A stretch of 64,000 bases of DNA from Actinomycetota bacterium (GCA_014238065.1 JABABU010000047.1:1-64000), one strand, 5' to 3'. Shown: positions 17,361 to 26,644, numbered from the stretch's first letter. The notes: generated from the letters alone by a model not told the origin. Numbers and translations are program-made.

Positions 17361-18548
17361 GTGAGAACAGCCGCCACGCACGTAGTCGTTGTCGGCCGTG
17401 GTCTTCTGGGCTCAGCTGCAGCGCGACACTTGGCCGATCTTGGCGCAAGGGTCACGCTGGTTGGTCCCGGCGAGCCGGCCGACCATGCGAAGCATCACGG
17501 CGTGTTCGCGAGCCACCATGACTCAGGCCGCATCATGCGCATCATCGATCGGAGTCCGTACTACGCGCGCATCGCGGCTGCGTCCATCGGACGCCAACAG
17601 GACCTCCAGGCCCGCACTGGAATTCAGTTCTCATTTCCTGTGGGGCACATGACGATGACGAACATGGACGGCTACTACTCCGACCTGGTCGAGACGGGTG
17701 ACCATTTCGGCGTTTCCTTCTCTCAGGTCGCCTCCGATGACATCGCCGACTTGTTTCCCTTTCTTTCGTTCCCATCGGGCCTACGAGGCGTGCTCGAATC
17801 GACGACTGGCGGGCACATCGATCCTCGTCGCCTTATCAGGGCTCAATGCGCAGCGCTCCAAGACACCGGTGGAACTGTTGTCGACGCAACTGCCACCGCC
17901 GTGGAGGACCGCACCGGAGCAGTCCAAGTGGTCACCGACACCGGGCTGCGCATCGAAGCTGATTGCGCCCTCGTCGCCACTGGCGCGTTCGCGAACCACC
18001 ACGACGTGCTCCCTCAACCGGTTGCGTTCACCGTTCAGGAACACACCGTCGTTTTCGCTGAGGTCGACGAAGCTCAGGCCGCGAAACTCGCTGACATGCC
18101 ATCGATCATCTTCAAGCAGGGCGACGAGATCGGCCAGAGCGTGTACGTCCTTCCGCCCATCGTGTACCCCGACGCCAAGACATTGCTGAAAATCGGACAA
18201 TCAACCGGTCAGATCATGCATGATCCACTGCGACAGATAACTCCCTGGTTCCAAGGGACCGGAGACGTCGCGGTCGCCGAGTGGCTCGAACACGATCTAC
18301 GAGCAATGATGCCTTCGGTCGAACTCGGTGCGATCTCAACGGCCAGTTGCGCAGTCACCAAGTCACCGTCCGGCCGACAGTTCATCGATCAATTCGACGG
18401 CACAGAGATCTACTCTTTGCTCGCTGATGACGGTCAAGTCGCCAAGTCGGCTGACGAACTCGGTCGAATCGCAGCACACCGCGTGCTCGACGGAGCGGTC
18501 CCAACCGAATACCGGGACGAGGACTTTGCGATGCGTTACCAGCGGTAG
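17361..18548 (+). CDS. Monomeric-sarcosine-oxidase-like FAD amine oxidase
   Basis: 395 residues starting at GTG 17361 (usual MSOX length about 390). The FAD motif VVVGRGLLGSAAARHLA is at 8-24. Cys330 in ASCAVTKSPSGRQFID occupies the position of the cysteine that carries covalent FAD in monomeric sarcosine oxidase (C-x-Y-T-x-x-P-D/S-x-x-F-x-I-D). Such enzymes oxidise N-methyl amines or amino acids with oxygen, giving formaldehyde and peroxide. With methylated-amine genes close by, sarcosine, N-methyl amino acids or dimethylamine-derived compounds are plausible; the substrate is inferred. It converges on the XRE-cupin gene. Confidence 0.8.
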   Translation: MRTAATHVVVVGRGLLGSAAARHLADLGARVTLVGPGEPADHAKHHGVFASHHDSGRIMRIIDRSPYYARIAAASIGRQQDLQARTGIQFSFPVGHMTMTNMDGYYSDLVETGDHFGVSFSQVASDDIADLFPFLSFPSGLRGVLESTTGGHIDPRRLIRAQCAALQDTGGTVVDATATAVEDRTGAVQVVTDTGLRIEADCALVATGAFANHHDVLPQPVAFTVQEHTVVFAEVDEAQAAKLADMPSIIFKQGDEIGQSVYVLPPIVYPDAKTLLKIGQSTGQIMHDPLRQITPWFQGTGDVAVAEWLEHDLRAMMPSVELGAISTASCAVTKSPSGRQFIDQFDGTEIYSLLADDGQVAKSADELGRIAAHRVLDGAVPTEYRDEDFAMRYQR

Positions 18549-18559
18549 AGCCGAGGCAA

Positions 18560-19177
18560 TCACTCGGCGGACGACGGATACACCTTGATCGAGAGGAAAC
18601 GAACCGGAGTTTCAACGAGTTCAACTGGTCCGTGGGCCACCTCTCCGTGGAACTGGACAGTGTCGCCTGGGTCGAGTCGGTACGAGTTCGCGCCATAGCT
18701 GTACTCCATGACCCCTTCCAGCATGTAGATGAACTCGACGCCAGGATGTTGATAGAGCGGAAAGACTTCATCTGGCTCTGCCAGGACAGCCAACATCGGC
18801 TCGATGACACGGTTCGGTCCTCGCAGGGTGCCGAGATCCTGGTAAAAGCGCCCTGGCCCGCTGGCCTCATGAAGGATTTCGTGACCATCAGCCGCTTTGA
18901 CGATGACGAGGTCGTGTTCCTCATCGAGGCCACGAAACAACGCAGTGATGGGAACTCTGCCGGCCTTTGCAAGCCGAACGAGAGTGGCGAGGCTGGGTGC
19001 GGTCTGACCGTGTTCGATCTTCGACAGCATTCCCAGAGAGATTTCGGCGACGCGTGCGAAATTCGCCATCGTTAGACCCATGTCCGAGCGAAGTTCACGC
19101 ACCCGCAATCCAACTACACGACAGACGTCGGCCGAGTCCATCAACTGTTCGATATCTGGCTCATATGCTTCGGCCAT
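18560..19177 (-). CDS. XRE-family regulator with C-terminal cupin sensor
   Basis: 205 residues. An HTH of the XRE/Cro type is at about 20-75 (RVRELRSDMGLTMANFARVAEISLGMLSKIEHGQTAPSLATL split here by helix turns). A small cupin is at about 110-200 (HPGVEFIYMLEGVMEYSYG, LDPGDTVQFHGEVAHGPVEL). XRE-cupin proteins of the PuuR type sense small metabolites, often amines or amino acids, and repress catabolic genes. Nearby candidates for control are the convergent flavin oxidase, the cupin and the divergent GGCT-DUF480 gene across the 177-base gap. Confidence 0.88.
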   Translation of the reverse strand: MAEAYEPDIEQLMDSADVCRVVGLRVRELRSDMGLTMANFARVAEISLGMLSKIEHGQTAPSLATLVRLAKAGRVPITALFRGLDEEHDLVIVKAADGHEILHEASGPGRFYQDLGTLRGPNRVIEPMLAVLAEPDEVFPLYQHPGVEFIYMLEGVMEYSYGANSYRLDPGDTVQFHGEVAHGPVELVETPVRFLSIKVYPSSAE

Positions 19178-19354
19178 AGGCGCATTCTGCCAGAACCTCA
19201 GATCAATTCCCCCAATATGGGGCGAGGAGGAGCGATCACTGGGAACGCTGACGTTGTTCTGCGAAACGCATCAGAACAACAGGTGCGCTCCGAGCCAATT
19301 CGCGATCAGCGTGCACAGCCCTGATGAGATACACCGACGATCCATACTGGGTAC

Positions 19355-20260
19355 GTGCCAGGTCAACAACGAATCGCCGAACTGTTCGTCTACGGAACCC
19401 TCAGCCCCGGTTCGCAACGATGGGGATTTCTCGAAGAGTTCTCAACGGCCGTCGAGTCGGACAGCGCAGCCGGGATCATCTTCAACACCGACGGCGACTA
19501 CCCCGGCGCAAAGTTCGATTGCACCGGAACGATCCGCGACCGAATCAAGGGAAGTCGCGTCTCACTGTCGACAGAGGACATCGACGCCTGTTTCGAATTG
19601 CTCGATGAACTCGAGGGCGTCACCGACGAACTGTTCCACAGGATCGTCATCACTCTCGACAGTGGCCAGAAGGCATGGACATACCAACTCACCGCCGATC
19701 CGTCTCGAGCCGATGCGCTCACATCGGGCTCCTGGGTAGTTCAGACCACCGAGACGCCCAGCCTCCCTTCCGGTGTCGGGCTGTTGAGCTTCACCGAGGC
19801 CCGTGTGCTCGGGTCGCTGATCGAGAAGGCGATGGCGACCCCGCAGAATTACCCGCTGTCGCTCAACTCGCTGGTGGCCGCTTGCAACCAGTCGAGCAGT
19901 CGAGATCCAGTCACGAACATCAGCGAGGACGAGGTCACAAAGGTATTGAAGAGCGGGAAGGACAGAGGGCTCCTTCGCTTCGTGCATCCAAGAAGTGGCC
20001 ACGGCGTCACGAAGTACCGACAGGTGCTCGACGAGTTCCTCGAACTCGAAGAAGCCGCGACGGCGCTCATCGCAGTATTGCTGCTCCGCGGCCCGCAGAC
20101 CGCTCGCGAACTCCGGGACCGCACCTCGCGAATGCACGACTTCGGTGGCACCGAAGACGTCGTCGTGACCCTGATCGATCTCGCCACCCGAGGTCACGTG
20201 GTTCGTCTCGATCCTCAGCCCGGCCAGCGTGACGAACGCTGGGTGGAGTTGCTCACCTGA
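19355..20260 (+). CDS. Fusion of gamma-glutamylcyclotransferase-like and YceH/DUF480 domains
   Basis: 301 residues from GTG 19355. Residues about 7-125 form a GGCT/AIG2-like domain: entry motif FVYGTLSPGS and a LDELEGV segment with the expected catalytic acid. Residues about 142-300 match DUF480 (YceH) closely: FTEARVLGSLIEK, TPQNYPLSLNSLVAACNQ, RDPV-N-ISEDEV and LLLRGPQTARELRDRTSRM. DUF480 is a tandem winged-helix domain normally found as a separate protein of about 215 residues. The fusion suggests that gamma-glutamyl turnover and a DNA- or protein-binding function are linked; its task is unknown. Confidence 0.85.
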   Translation: MPGQQRIAELFVYGTLSPGSQRWGFLEEFSTAVESDSAAGIIFNTDGDYPGAKFDCTGTIRDRIKGSRVSLSTEDIDACFELLDELEGVTDELFHRIVITLDSGQKAWTYQLTADPSRADALTSGSWVVQTTETPSLPSGVGLLSFTEARVLGSLIEKAMATPQNYPLSLNSLVAACNQSSSRDPVTNISEDEVTKVLKSGKDRGLLRFVHPRSGHGVTKYRQVLDEFLELEEAATALIAVLLLRGPQTARELRDRTSRMHDFGGTEDVVVTLIDLATRGHVVRLDPQPGQRDERWVELLT

Positions 20261-20397
20261 CGGAGAGGAAGTCGACACTCGACGACACCGTGCACGTTCT
20301 TCGCCTCGAGCGACACGGGACACACCTCCGGCACGGATGGCGAGAGCGATGACGTCATCCATGTTGGCTTGTCCTCGTGGGCCGATACTGTGAGGTC

Positions 20398-21279
20398 ATG
20401 GCCCTCGCCGTCGACGGACTGCTCTCACACGAACAGGTCGCTGGTTACGCCGAACTCGGATATCTGCAACTCGACTCGTTCATCTCCCAGGATTGGCTCG
20501 ACCGGCTCCGATCGGCTTCGGCTGAGTTCGTCGAGCAGAGCAGGTCGCTCGACAAGTCGACCCAGGCCCTGGATCTCGAGCCGTCGCACACCCCCGAGGC
20601 ACCACGACTCAGGCGACTCACCTCCCCCTTTCTCCACCATGAGACCTTCCGCGAGTTCACCCTCGAGGGGCCACCTGCCCAGCTAGCCCAGGCCCTCCTT
20701 GGTGGTCCTGCCCGATTCCACCATTCGAAGCTCAACTACAAGTGGGCCGACGGCGGCGAAGAGATCAAGTGGCACCAGGACATCCAGTTCTGGCCGCACA
20801 CCGACTTCACCCCCCTGACAATCGGCGTGTACCTCGAAGACGTCGACGACGCAATGGGCCCGATGGGCGTGATGCCTCGGAGCCACAAGGGCCCGCTGTA
20901 CGACATGTACAGCGATGACGGGGCTTGGGCTGGCTCGATGAACGACAACGACATTGCCTCACTCGATCTCGAAGCAATGGCCTGGCTGATGGGTCCGGCC
21001 GGTTCAACGACCGTGCACAACTGCTGCATGATCCACGGTTCGGTGCCGAACCATTCGCCCCGACCTCGCCCACTCCTGCTCCAGACATACTCGGCGCTCG
21101 ACTCCTACCCGGTCTCGGGAATCGGCGCCAACGGCATGGCGAACCGCACAGGAAACATCATCGTCGGCGGTTCCGCAACACAACAGTTGACGATCGACGG
21201 CAGAGCAATGCATGGAGCCCCTGATTGGTCTGCAGGCGGCACGCCCACCATCTTCGGCTCACAGCACTCGAAGACCTGA
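20398..21279 (+). CDS. Phytanoyl-CoA dioxygenase (PhyH)-family oxygenase
   Basis: 293 residues of the Fe(II)/2-oxoglutarate PhyH family. HxD is in WHQDIQFWPH, the distal His in MIHGSVPNHS, and the 2-oxoglutarate arginine likely in the SPRPRPLLLQ segment. A conserved region LTIGVYLEDVDDAMGPMGVMPRSHKGP sits between. The ATG at 20398 follows TGAGG closely; a start 7 codons upstream is possible. The protein differs from the PhyH product at 16050 in size and in all variable regions, so it is not a recent duplicate. Substrate unknown. Confidence 0.83.
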   Translation: MALAVDGLLSHEQVAGYAELGYLQLDSFISQDWLDRLRSASAEFVEQSRSLDKSTQALDLEPSHTPEAPRLRRLTSPFLHHETFREFTLEGPPAQLAQALLGGPARFHHSKLNYKWADGGEEIKWHQDIQFWPHTDFTPLTIGVYLEDVDDAMGPMGVMPRSHKGPLYDMYSDDGAWAGSMNDNDIASLDLEAMAWLMGPAGSTTVHNCCMIHGSVPNHSPRPRPLLLQTYSALDSYPVSGIGANGMANRTGNIIVGGSATQQLTIDGRAMHGAPDWSAGGTPTIFGSQHSKT

Positions 21280-21355
21280 CGGCGTGGAGCAGGGGCGCTT
21301 GACGGTGTTGGCACGAATACCCGGCTGTAGTACCAAATGAAGAAGCGACAATTCG

Positions 21356-21526
21356 ATGACAGACGGACTGGCCGACATGTCGCGCCACCATCGAACTGCC
21401 ACAGCTGTTGACCGAAAAGGCGCTGCTCGACTCGGCGGTGGACCAGCAATCGCCGAGTTCATCGAAAAACGCGACCCCGACTTCACGGGGGCTGTAGACG
21501 GGCGACTCTATAGTGACGTCCGATGA
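21356..21526 (+). CDS. Possible 56-residue protein overlapping the flavin monooxygenase start
   Basis: An open frame from ATG 21356 to TGA 21524-21526 overlaps the start of the next gene by 4 bases (ATGA), the pattern of coupled genes. The product is basic at the N-terminus and ends GPAIAEFIEKRDPDFTGAVDG. No clear ribosome-binding site precedes the ATG and no family is recognised. It could be a real small protein, a gene remnant, or chance within a 243-base gap. Confidence 0.3.
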   Translation: MTDGLADMSRHHRTATAVDRKGAARLGGGPAIAEFIEKRDPDFTGAVDGRLYSDVR

Positions 21527-22791
21527 CGGTTCTTGTCGCCGGCGGAGGCATTGGTGGGCTGGCAATGGCGCTCACCTGCCAGCAGATCGGGGTCGACGTG
21601 AAGGTCTTCGAGTCGGCCGCCGAACTGCGACCGCTCGGCGTCGGCATCAACCTCCAGCCAAATGCGGTGAGGGAGCTCTACGACCTCGGACTCGGCGACA
21701 AGCTGCCGACCGTCGGTATCGAAACCACCGAATGGGCACTCGTCGGCAAGAACGGCAACGACATCTGGTCGGAGCCAAGGGGCATCGGAGCCGGTTACAA
21801 CTGGCCACAATTCTCGGTGCATCGCGGCAAGTTGCAGATGATGCTTTACAACGCGTTCGTAGAGCGAGCCGGCCACACCGCTGTACTCACTGACCACCGT
21901 CTCACCGACTACGAGAACCGGCACGACGGCGTGAAGGCAACGTTCACTCGCCGCAATGGATCGAGGATCGACATCGATGGCGATCTGCTCATCGGAGCCG
22001 ACGGCCTCCACTCGGCGACTCGGGCCAAGATGTACCCGGACGAAGGAGCCCCCATCTGGGGCGGAGCCGTGGTGTGGCGAGGAACAACCCAGGCACGGCC
22101 GATTCGATCGGGCGCGTGCTTCACGCTCGTCGGCACTCTCGAGCAGCGGTTCGTGCACTACCCGATCACGCCTGTCGATCCCGACACAGGTCTGCAGACG
22201 CAGAATTGGCTCACGGAGCTCACGTTCGACCCCAACCAGGGTTGGAGCAGCAGTGACTGGAACCGGCGGGCCGACGTCTCGAAGTTCATCGATGAGTTCG
22301 CCGATTGGGACTTCGACTGGCTCAACGTGCCGGAGATCACGAGAGCAGCCGCGGAAATTTTCGAATACCCGATGGTCGACAGGGACCCAGTCGATGCATG
22401 GGTGGATCGCAACGTCGCCCTCATGGGCGACGCAGCCCACGTGATGTACCCGGTCGGGTCGAACGGTGGGAGCCAAGCAATCGTCGACGCACGCGTGATC
22501 GGCGCCAAGTTCCTCGAGCACGGCGTGACCGATAATGCGCTGTCGGCATATGAAGATCAACTGCGCGCCGACGTGTCAGCTCTCGTTCTGCGTAACAGAG
22601 GCGCAGGACCCATCGCCATCCTCGGCGTCGTCGAAGAACGCTGCGGCGGCATCTTCGACGACATCAACGACGTGATCCCCCTGGCAGAAATCGAAGCTTT
22701 CATGGCGAATTACAAAGCCGCCGCCGGGTTTGCCATCGACGCGCTCAACGCCGCTCCGCCGATCATCACCCCTGGTTCTCGTGTCAGCTGA
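21523..22791 (+). CDS. FAD-dependent aromatic-type monooxygenase (PHBH/salicylate-hydroxylase fold)
   Basis: 422 residues. The FAD motif VLVAGGGIGGLAMAL is at the N-terminus. The NAD(P)H/FAD DG motif is LLIGADGLHSATR near 160, and the second FAD motif is VALMGDAAHVMYPVGSNGGSQAI near 305. These three motifs define single-component group A flavin monooxygenases that hydroxylate aromatic rings or related compounds using NAD(P)H and oxygen. The closest relatives by feel are the PhzS/UbiH-like oxidoreductases. The upstream small open frame overlaps its start. Substrate not assignable. Confidence 0.85.
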   Translation: MTVLVAGGGIGGLAMALTCQQIGVDVKVFESAAELRPLGVGINLQPNAVRELYDLGLGDKLPTVGIETTEWALVGKNGNDIWSEPRGIGAGYNWPQFSVHRGKLQMMLYNAFVERAGHTAVLTDHRLTDYENRHDGVKATFTRRNGSRIDIDGDLLIGADGLHSATRAKMYPDEGAPIWGGAVVWRGTTQARPIRSGACFTLVGTLEQRFVHYPITPVDPDTGLQTQNWLTELTFDPNQGWSSSDWNRRADVSKFIDEFADWDFDWLNVPEITRAAAEIFEYPMVDRDPVDAWVDRNVALMGDAAHVMYPVGSNGGSQAIVDARVIGAKFLEHGVTDNALSAYEDQLRADVSALVLRNRGAGPIAILGVVEERCGGIFDDINDVIPLAEIEAFMANYKAAAGFAIDALNAAPPIITPGSRVS

Positions 22792-22960
22792 CTGAAGCGG
22801 GTGCTTACGCGACGTTCAGCCGCAATCCGTTCTGAGTCAAGATGACGTCGGTTGCCCTGTCTTGTGTCGTAACTCATGCGCACCAACCATTGCCAGTCGA
22901 TTCCGACTCGCACCCAGGTGGACGACGGCTGTACGGTCCTGAGTGGGAGGACAACACAAG

Positions 22961-24106
22961 ATGCCCGACATCTACGACGACGAACACGAGCAGTTTCGCG
23001 AGAGTTTCGCGAGCTTCGTGGACGCAGAGATGGCCCCGCGGTTCGACGAATTCGAAGACGCCGGAATCATGGATCGCTCCATCTATGCCGAGGCCGGCAA
23101 ACACGGCTTTCTCGGCATGGCGGTCCCGGAGCGGTTCGGCGGAGGCGGAACGAAGGATTTCCGCTTCAACGCGGTCATCAATGAAGTGCTCGCCATGGCT
23201 GCGATGGGTGGAGCAGGCAACGGAATCGGCCTCCACAACGACATCACCACGCCCTATTTCATCGAGTACTGCAACGAAGAACAATCCCTGCGCTGGCTAC
23301 CCGGCATCGCATCTGGCGAACTGATCACTGCCATCGCGATGACAGAACCCGGCACTGGGTCGGACCTGGCATCGGTCGCCACCACGGCAGTTCGGGACGG
23401 CGACGAGTATGTCCTCAACGGCACAAAGACCTTCATCACCAACGGCATCAACTCCGACCTCGTCATCGTGGTGGCAAAAACTTCGGCCGACGGTGGCCAT
23501 GGCGGTATGTCACTTCTCGTCGTCGAACGCGGCATGCCCGGCTTCGAACGGGGCCGAAACCTCGACAAGATCGGCCAGAAGTCGGCCGACACTGCCGAAA
23601 TGTTCTTCTCCGACGTCCGGGTTCCCGTGGCCAACGTCCTCGGTGAGGTGGGCAGAGGATTCGACTACCTCGGCTTCAATCTGGCCCAAGAGCGACTCTC
23701 GATCGGACTCTACGGACTCGCGGCCGCAAAAGCTGCTCTGTCCTGGACCGTCGACTACGTGAAAGAACGCAAAGCTTTTGGTCAAACAATCGCCAAGTTC
23801 CAGAACACCAAGTTCGTACTCGCCGAAATCGCCACCGAGATCAACGTGACCCAATCGTTCGTCAACGACTGCGTCCTGAAGTTGAATGCCGGCGAACTCT
23901 CGGCATCGGAAGCCGCCATGGCGAAACTCTGGGGCTCCGAACTCCAGAACCGCAACGTCGACCGATGCCTGCAACTCTTCGGCGGCTATGGCTTCATGAC
24001 GGAGTACCCGATCGCTCGGGCCTACACCGATGCACGAGTCACCACGATCTACGGCGGCACGTCAGAGATCATGAAGACGATCATCTCCAAGGACGTGCTC
24101 TCCTGA
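22961..24106 (+). CDS. Acyl-CoA dehydrogenase, long-chain/IVD-like
   Basis: 381 residues with full ACAD architecture. ITAIAMTEPGTGSDLASV is the FAD/substrate motif, KTFITNGINSDLVIVVAKT the middle beta-domain, and RKAFGQTIAKFQN plus LFGGYGFMTEYPIARAY the C-terminal helices. The late motif is IYGGTSEI with Gly where medium-chain enzymes have the catalytic Glu; this is normal for LCAD and isovaleryl-CoA types, whose base lies elsewhere. The ATG at 22961 is preceded by GGGAGG. First gene of a four-gene acyl-CoA operon. Confidence 0.88.
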   Translation: MPDIYDDEHEQFRESFASFVDAEMAPRFDEFEDAGIMDRSIYAEAGKHGFLGMAVPERFGGGGTKDFRFNAVINEVLAMAAMGGAGNGIGLHNDITTPYFIEYCNEEQSLRWLPGIASGELITAIAMTEPGTGSDLASVATTAVRDGDEYVLNGTKTFITNGINSDLVIVVAKTSADGGHGGMSLLVVERGMPGFERGRNLDKIGQKSADTAEMFFSDVRVPVANVLGEVGRGFDYLGFNLAQERLSIGLYGLAAAKAALSWTVDYVKERKAFGQTIAKFQNTKFVLAEIATEINVTQSFVNDCVLKLNAGELSASEAAMAKLWGSELQNRNVDRCLQLFGGYGFMTEYPIARAYTDARVTTIYGGTSEIMKTIISKDVLS

Positions 24107-24134
24107 GCGGGCAAAACATCGAAAGAGGACATCT

Positions 24135-25706
24135 GTGGCTGTATTGACCAGAGGCTTCGCAGAAGCGCGTGGCACCGAGATGGCGTTAGCCGACGACGAG
24201 AAGTCAGTGTCGTTCGGCGAGTTCGACCCGCGTGTGAATCAGCTGATCCACGCCCTCAGAGCCAACGACCTCAGGCCAGGCGACATGGTCGCGATCTTGT
24301 GTGGAAACTGCAACGAGTGGTTCGAGATGGCGATGGCGTGCTCCAACGCCGGCATGACATTCGTTCCTGTCAACTGGCATCTGGTGGCGACTGAGATCGC
24401 TTACATCCTCGGCGACTCCGGAGCCAAGGCGGTCCTGACCGACCACCGTTTCGACCTCGAACTGGCCAAGGCCCTCGACGACGAGCGATCGAACAACGTC
24501 CAGTTGGCGCTCCGGGTCGCTCCGCCAGGGCTGACTTCCGAAGGACGATTCACCGACTACGAGACCTTCATCTCAACGGGTTCGGCTGACGAACCGGACG
24601 GCCAACTCTTCGGTGGCCCGATGTTCTACACCTCGGGAACGACAGGCAACCCGAAGGGTGTGAAGGGGAGCCTCACGGCGATGCCAGAGGGCACAGGTCC
24701 CGAGATCTGGCAACTCATCGGCGCCGGCTTCTCAGAGATGGTGGTGCCACAAGGAACCACCGTCTTGTGTGGGCCCGCCTACCACTCGGCCCAGTGGGCG
24801 TTCTCCTTCCTGCCGATGATCGGAGGATCGTCGACCGTGATGCAACACAAGTACGACAGCGCTGAGGTACTTCGATTGATCGACGAGCACCAGGCGACGA
24901 ACATTCACCTCGTACCGACGCAGATGAAGCGGATGGTGGATCTGCCAGACGAGGTCAAAGCCGGATACGACGGCTCGTCGATGCAGATGGTGATTCACGG
25001 TGCAGCGCCATGCCCACCGGTGGTGAAGACCTCGTTGATCGAATGGTGGGGACCCAAGATCACCGAGTACTACGGCTCGACCGAGGGGTCGATCATCACC
25101 CTCATCGACTCGGAGTCATGGCTCGAACGTGGCGGCAGCGTCGGAACCCCGCTCCCGAACGTCGAAATACTTGTGATCGATGACAGCGGCAATCCGTGCG
25201 GGGTCAACGAGTCAGGCACGTTGTACTTCCGTAGCCTCACGGGCGCGGATTTCGAGTACCACAACGCCCCTGAGAAGACGGCCGAGGCCCACAAGGAACC
25301 AGGCGTGTTCACGACGGGCGACGTCGGCTATCTCGATGACGAGGGCTACCTCTGGCTCAGCGACCGCAAGATCGACATGATCATCTCCGGTGGCGTGAAC
25401 ATCTACCCGGCCGAAATCGAGGGTGTTCTGGGAGGGCATCCACTCGTCGCGGACGTCGCGGTAATCGGTGTGCCGAACGATGACTTCGGCGAAGAGGTCA
25501 AGGCCGTCATCGTCGCCAACGACGGCGTCGACGCGGACGGCGAGCTACTCGGGGTTCTCGCAGCGTATTGCCGCGAGAACCTGGCCGGGTACAAGTGCCC
25601 GCGTTCCTACGACTTCTCCGATGCGCTCCCCCGCACCGGCACCGGCAAGGTCCAGAAGCGAAAACTGCGAGACCCGTACTGGACAGACAGAGACGCAGCG
25701 ATCTGA
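24135..25706 (+). CDS. Acyl-CoA synthetase (AMP-forming ligase)
   Basis: 523 residues starting GTG 24135 with AGAGGA upstream. The P-loop-like motif is YTSGTTGNPKGVKGS, the A5 region is TEYYGSTEGS, the A7 region TGDVGYLDDEGYLWLSDRKIDMIISGG and the final lysine motif RTGTGKVQKRKLRD. The enzyme activates a carboxylic acid to acyl-AMP and then acyl-CoA, probably supplying the dehydrogenases on either side. Medium-chain, branched or aromatic acids are all possible. It is 28 bases after the dehydrogenase and 1 base before the LLM gene. Confidence 0.9.
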   Translation: MAVLTRGFAEARGTEMALADDEKSVSFGEFDPRVNQLIHALRANDLRPGDMVAILCGNCNEWFEMAMACSNAGMTFVPVNWHLVATEIAYILGDSGAKAVLTDHRFDLELAKALDDERSNNVQLALRVAPPGLTSEGRFTDYETFISTGSADEPDGQLFGGPMFYTSGTTGNPKGVKGSLTAMPEGTGPEIWQLIGAGFSEMVVPQGTTVLCGPAYHSAQWAFSFLPMIGGSSTVMQHKYDSAEVLRLIDEHQATNIHLVPTQMKRMVDLPDEVKAGYDGSSMQMVIHGAAPCPPVVKTSLIEWWGPKITEYYGSTEGSIITLIDSESWLERGGSVGTPLPNVEILVIDDSGNPCGVNESGTLYFRSLTGADFEYHNAPEKTAEAHKEPGVFTTGDVGYLDDEGYLWLSDRKIDMIISGGVNIYPAEIEGVLGGHPLVADVAVIGVPNDDFGEEVKAVIVANDGVDADGELLGVLAAYCRENLAGYKCPRSYDFSDALPRTGTGKVQKRKLRDPYWTDRDAAI

Positions 25707-25707
25707 G

Positions 25708-26595
25708 ATGAAGGTCCGAATCGGCGTGGCCGCCGGGGCCGGGCTGACCAGTGACACGGCCCACTTCCTCGGGCTCGTCGACGCCCTCGACGACCTCGGC
25801 TACGACTCGATATGGGTACCAGACGTCGTCACGACTCCGACCGCAGATCCCATTACCGCGCTCGCTGTTGCCGCCGGTCGGCGTCAGCGGGTGAAGCTCG
25901 GCACGCATCTCATCATCCCCGGTCGCGAACCGGTTTTCCTGGCAAAGCAACTCGCCACGCTCGATCAGCTGTCAGGGGGTCGGTTGCTGCTGATGGCGGT
26001 GCTCGGCCTCAATCAACCGGCCGAACTCGCCTCCCAGGGAGTCGTTGCCCGCGAACGTACGACCATGCTCGAGGAGTCCCTCGACATCATGCGGACGCTC
26101 TGGAAAGGCGACGAACTCAACCACCATGGGAAGCACTACAGCTACGAAGGTGTACGGCTGGCGGTCGTTCCAGACCAGAATCCGCTCGAGGTATGGCTCG
26201 GGGGCCAGGTGCCGGCGGCGCTGCGCCGGGCAGGACGTCTAGCCGAAGGGTGGATGCCAGGTTTGGTGACGCCCGAGGAGGCCGCGGAGATGCGAGTGGT
26301 CATCGAGGCCGAAGCCGAGGCCGCCGGCCGTGTCATCGACTCCGAACACTTCGGCATGAACATCAGCTGGTCCCACGGCGCCATCACCGACGACCTCAGG
26401 GCCGGCATCGCGGCCCGACGATCGGACCTCGTGGCCGAAGAGGTGATCGGAGTCGGCGTCGATGGTCTGGCGGCGCGAATCAATGCGTTCCTCGCCGTCG
26501 GCTTCTCGAAGTTCGTGATCCGCCCCGCACAACAGCCCGAGTCGTGGCCGGATTCGGTGGCGGCGGTCGCATCGATCCTCGAGCTGCAGACATGA
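25708..26595 (+). CDS. Luciferase-like (F420/FMN-dependent) oxidoreductase
   Basis: 295 residues of the bacterial luciferase-like TIM-barrel family: GYDSIWVPDVV near the N-terminus, VKLGTHLIIPGREPVFLAKQLATLDQLSGGR in two parts typical of F420-dependent members, and LEVWLGGQVPAALRRAGRLAEGWMPG. The start one base after the synthetase stop shows coupling. Such enzymes transfer hydride from F420H2 or use FMN; cofactor choice cannot be fixed from sequence, though actinobacterial context favours F420. Confidence 0.83.
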   Translation: MKVRIGVAAGAGLTSDTAHFLGLVDALDDLGYDSIWVPDVVTTPTADPITALAVAAGRRQRVKLGTHLIIPGREPVFLAKQLATLDQLSGGRLLLMAVLGLNQPAELASQGVVARERTTMLEESLDIMRTLWKGDELNHHGKHYSYEGVRLAVVPDQNPLEVWLGGQVPAALRRAGRLAEGWMPGLVTPEEAAEMRVVIEAEAEAAGRVIDSEHFGMNISWSHGAITDDLRAGIAARRSDLVAEEVIGVGVDGLAARINAFLAVGFSKFVIRPAQQPESWPDSVAAVASILELQT

Positions 26596-26644
26596 ACTGC
26601 TGACTCAGTTCGCAGCAGCCCGGACAACGGACTAGGAACTGGCC

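Noticed and set aside
21508..22560. 350-codon minus-strand frame
   Set aside because: Lies opposite the flavin monooxygenase, which has all three FAD motifs.
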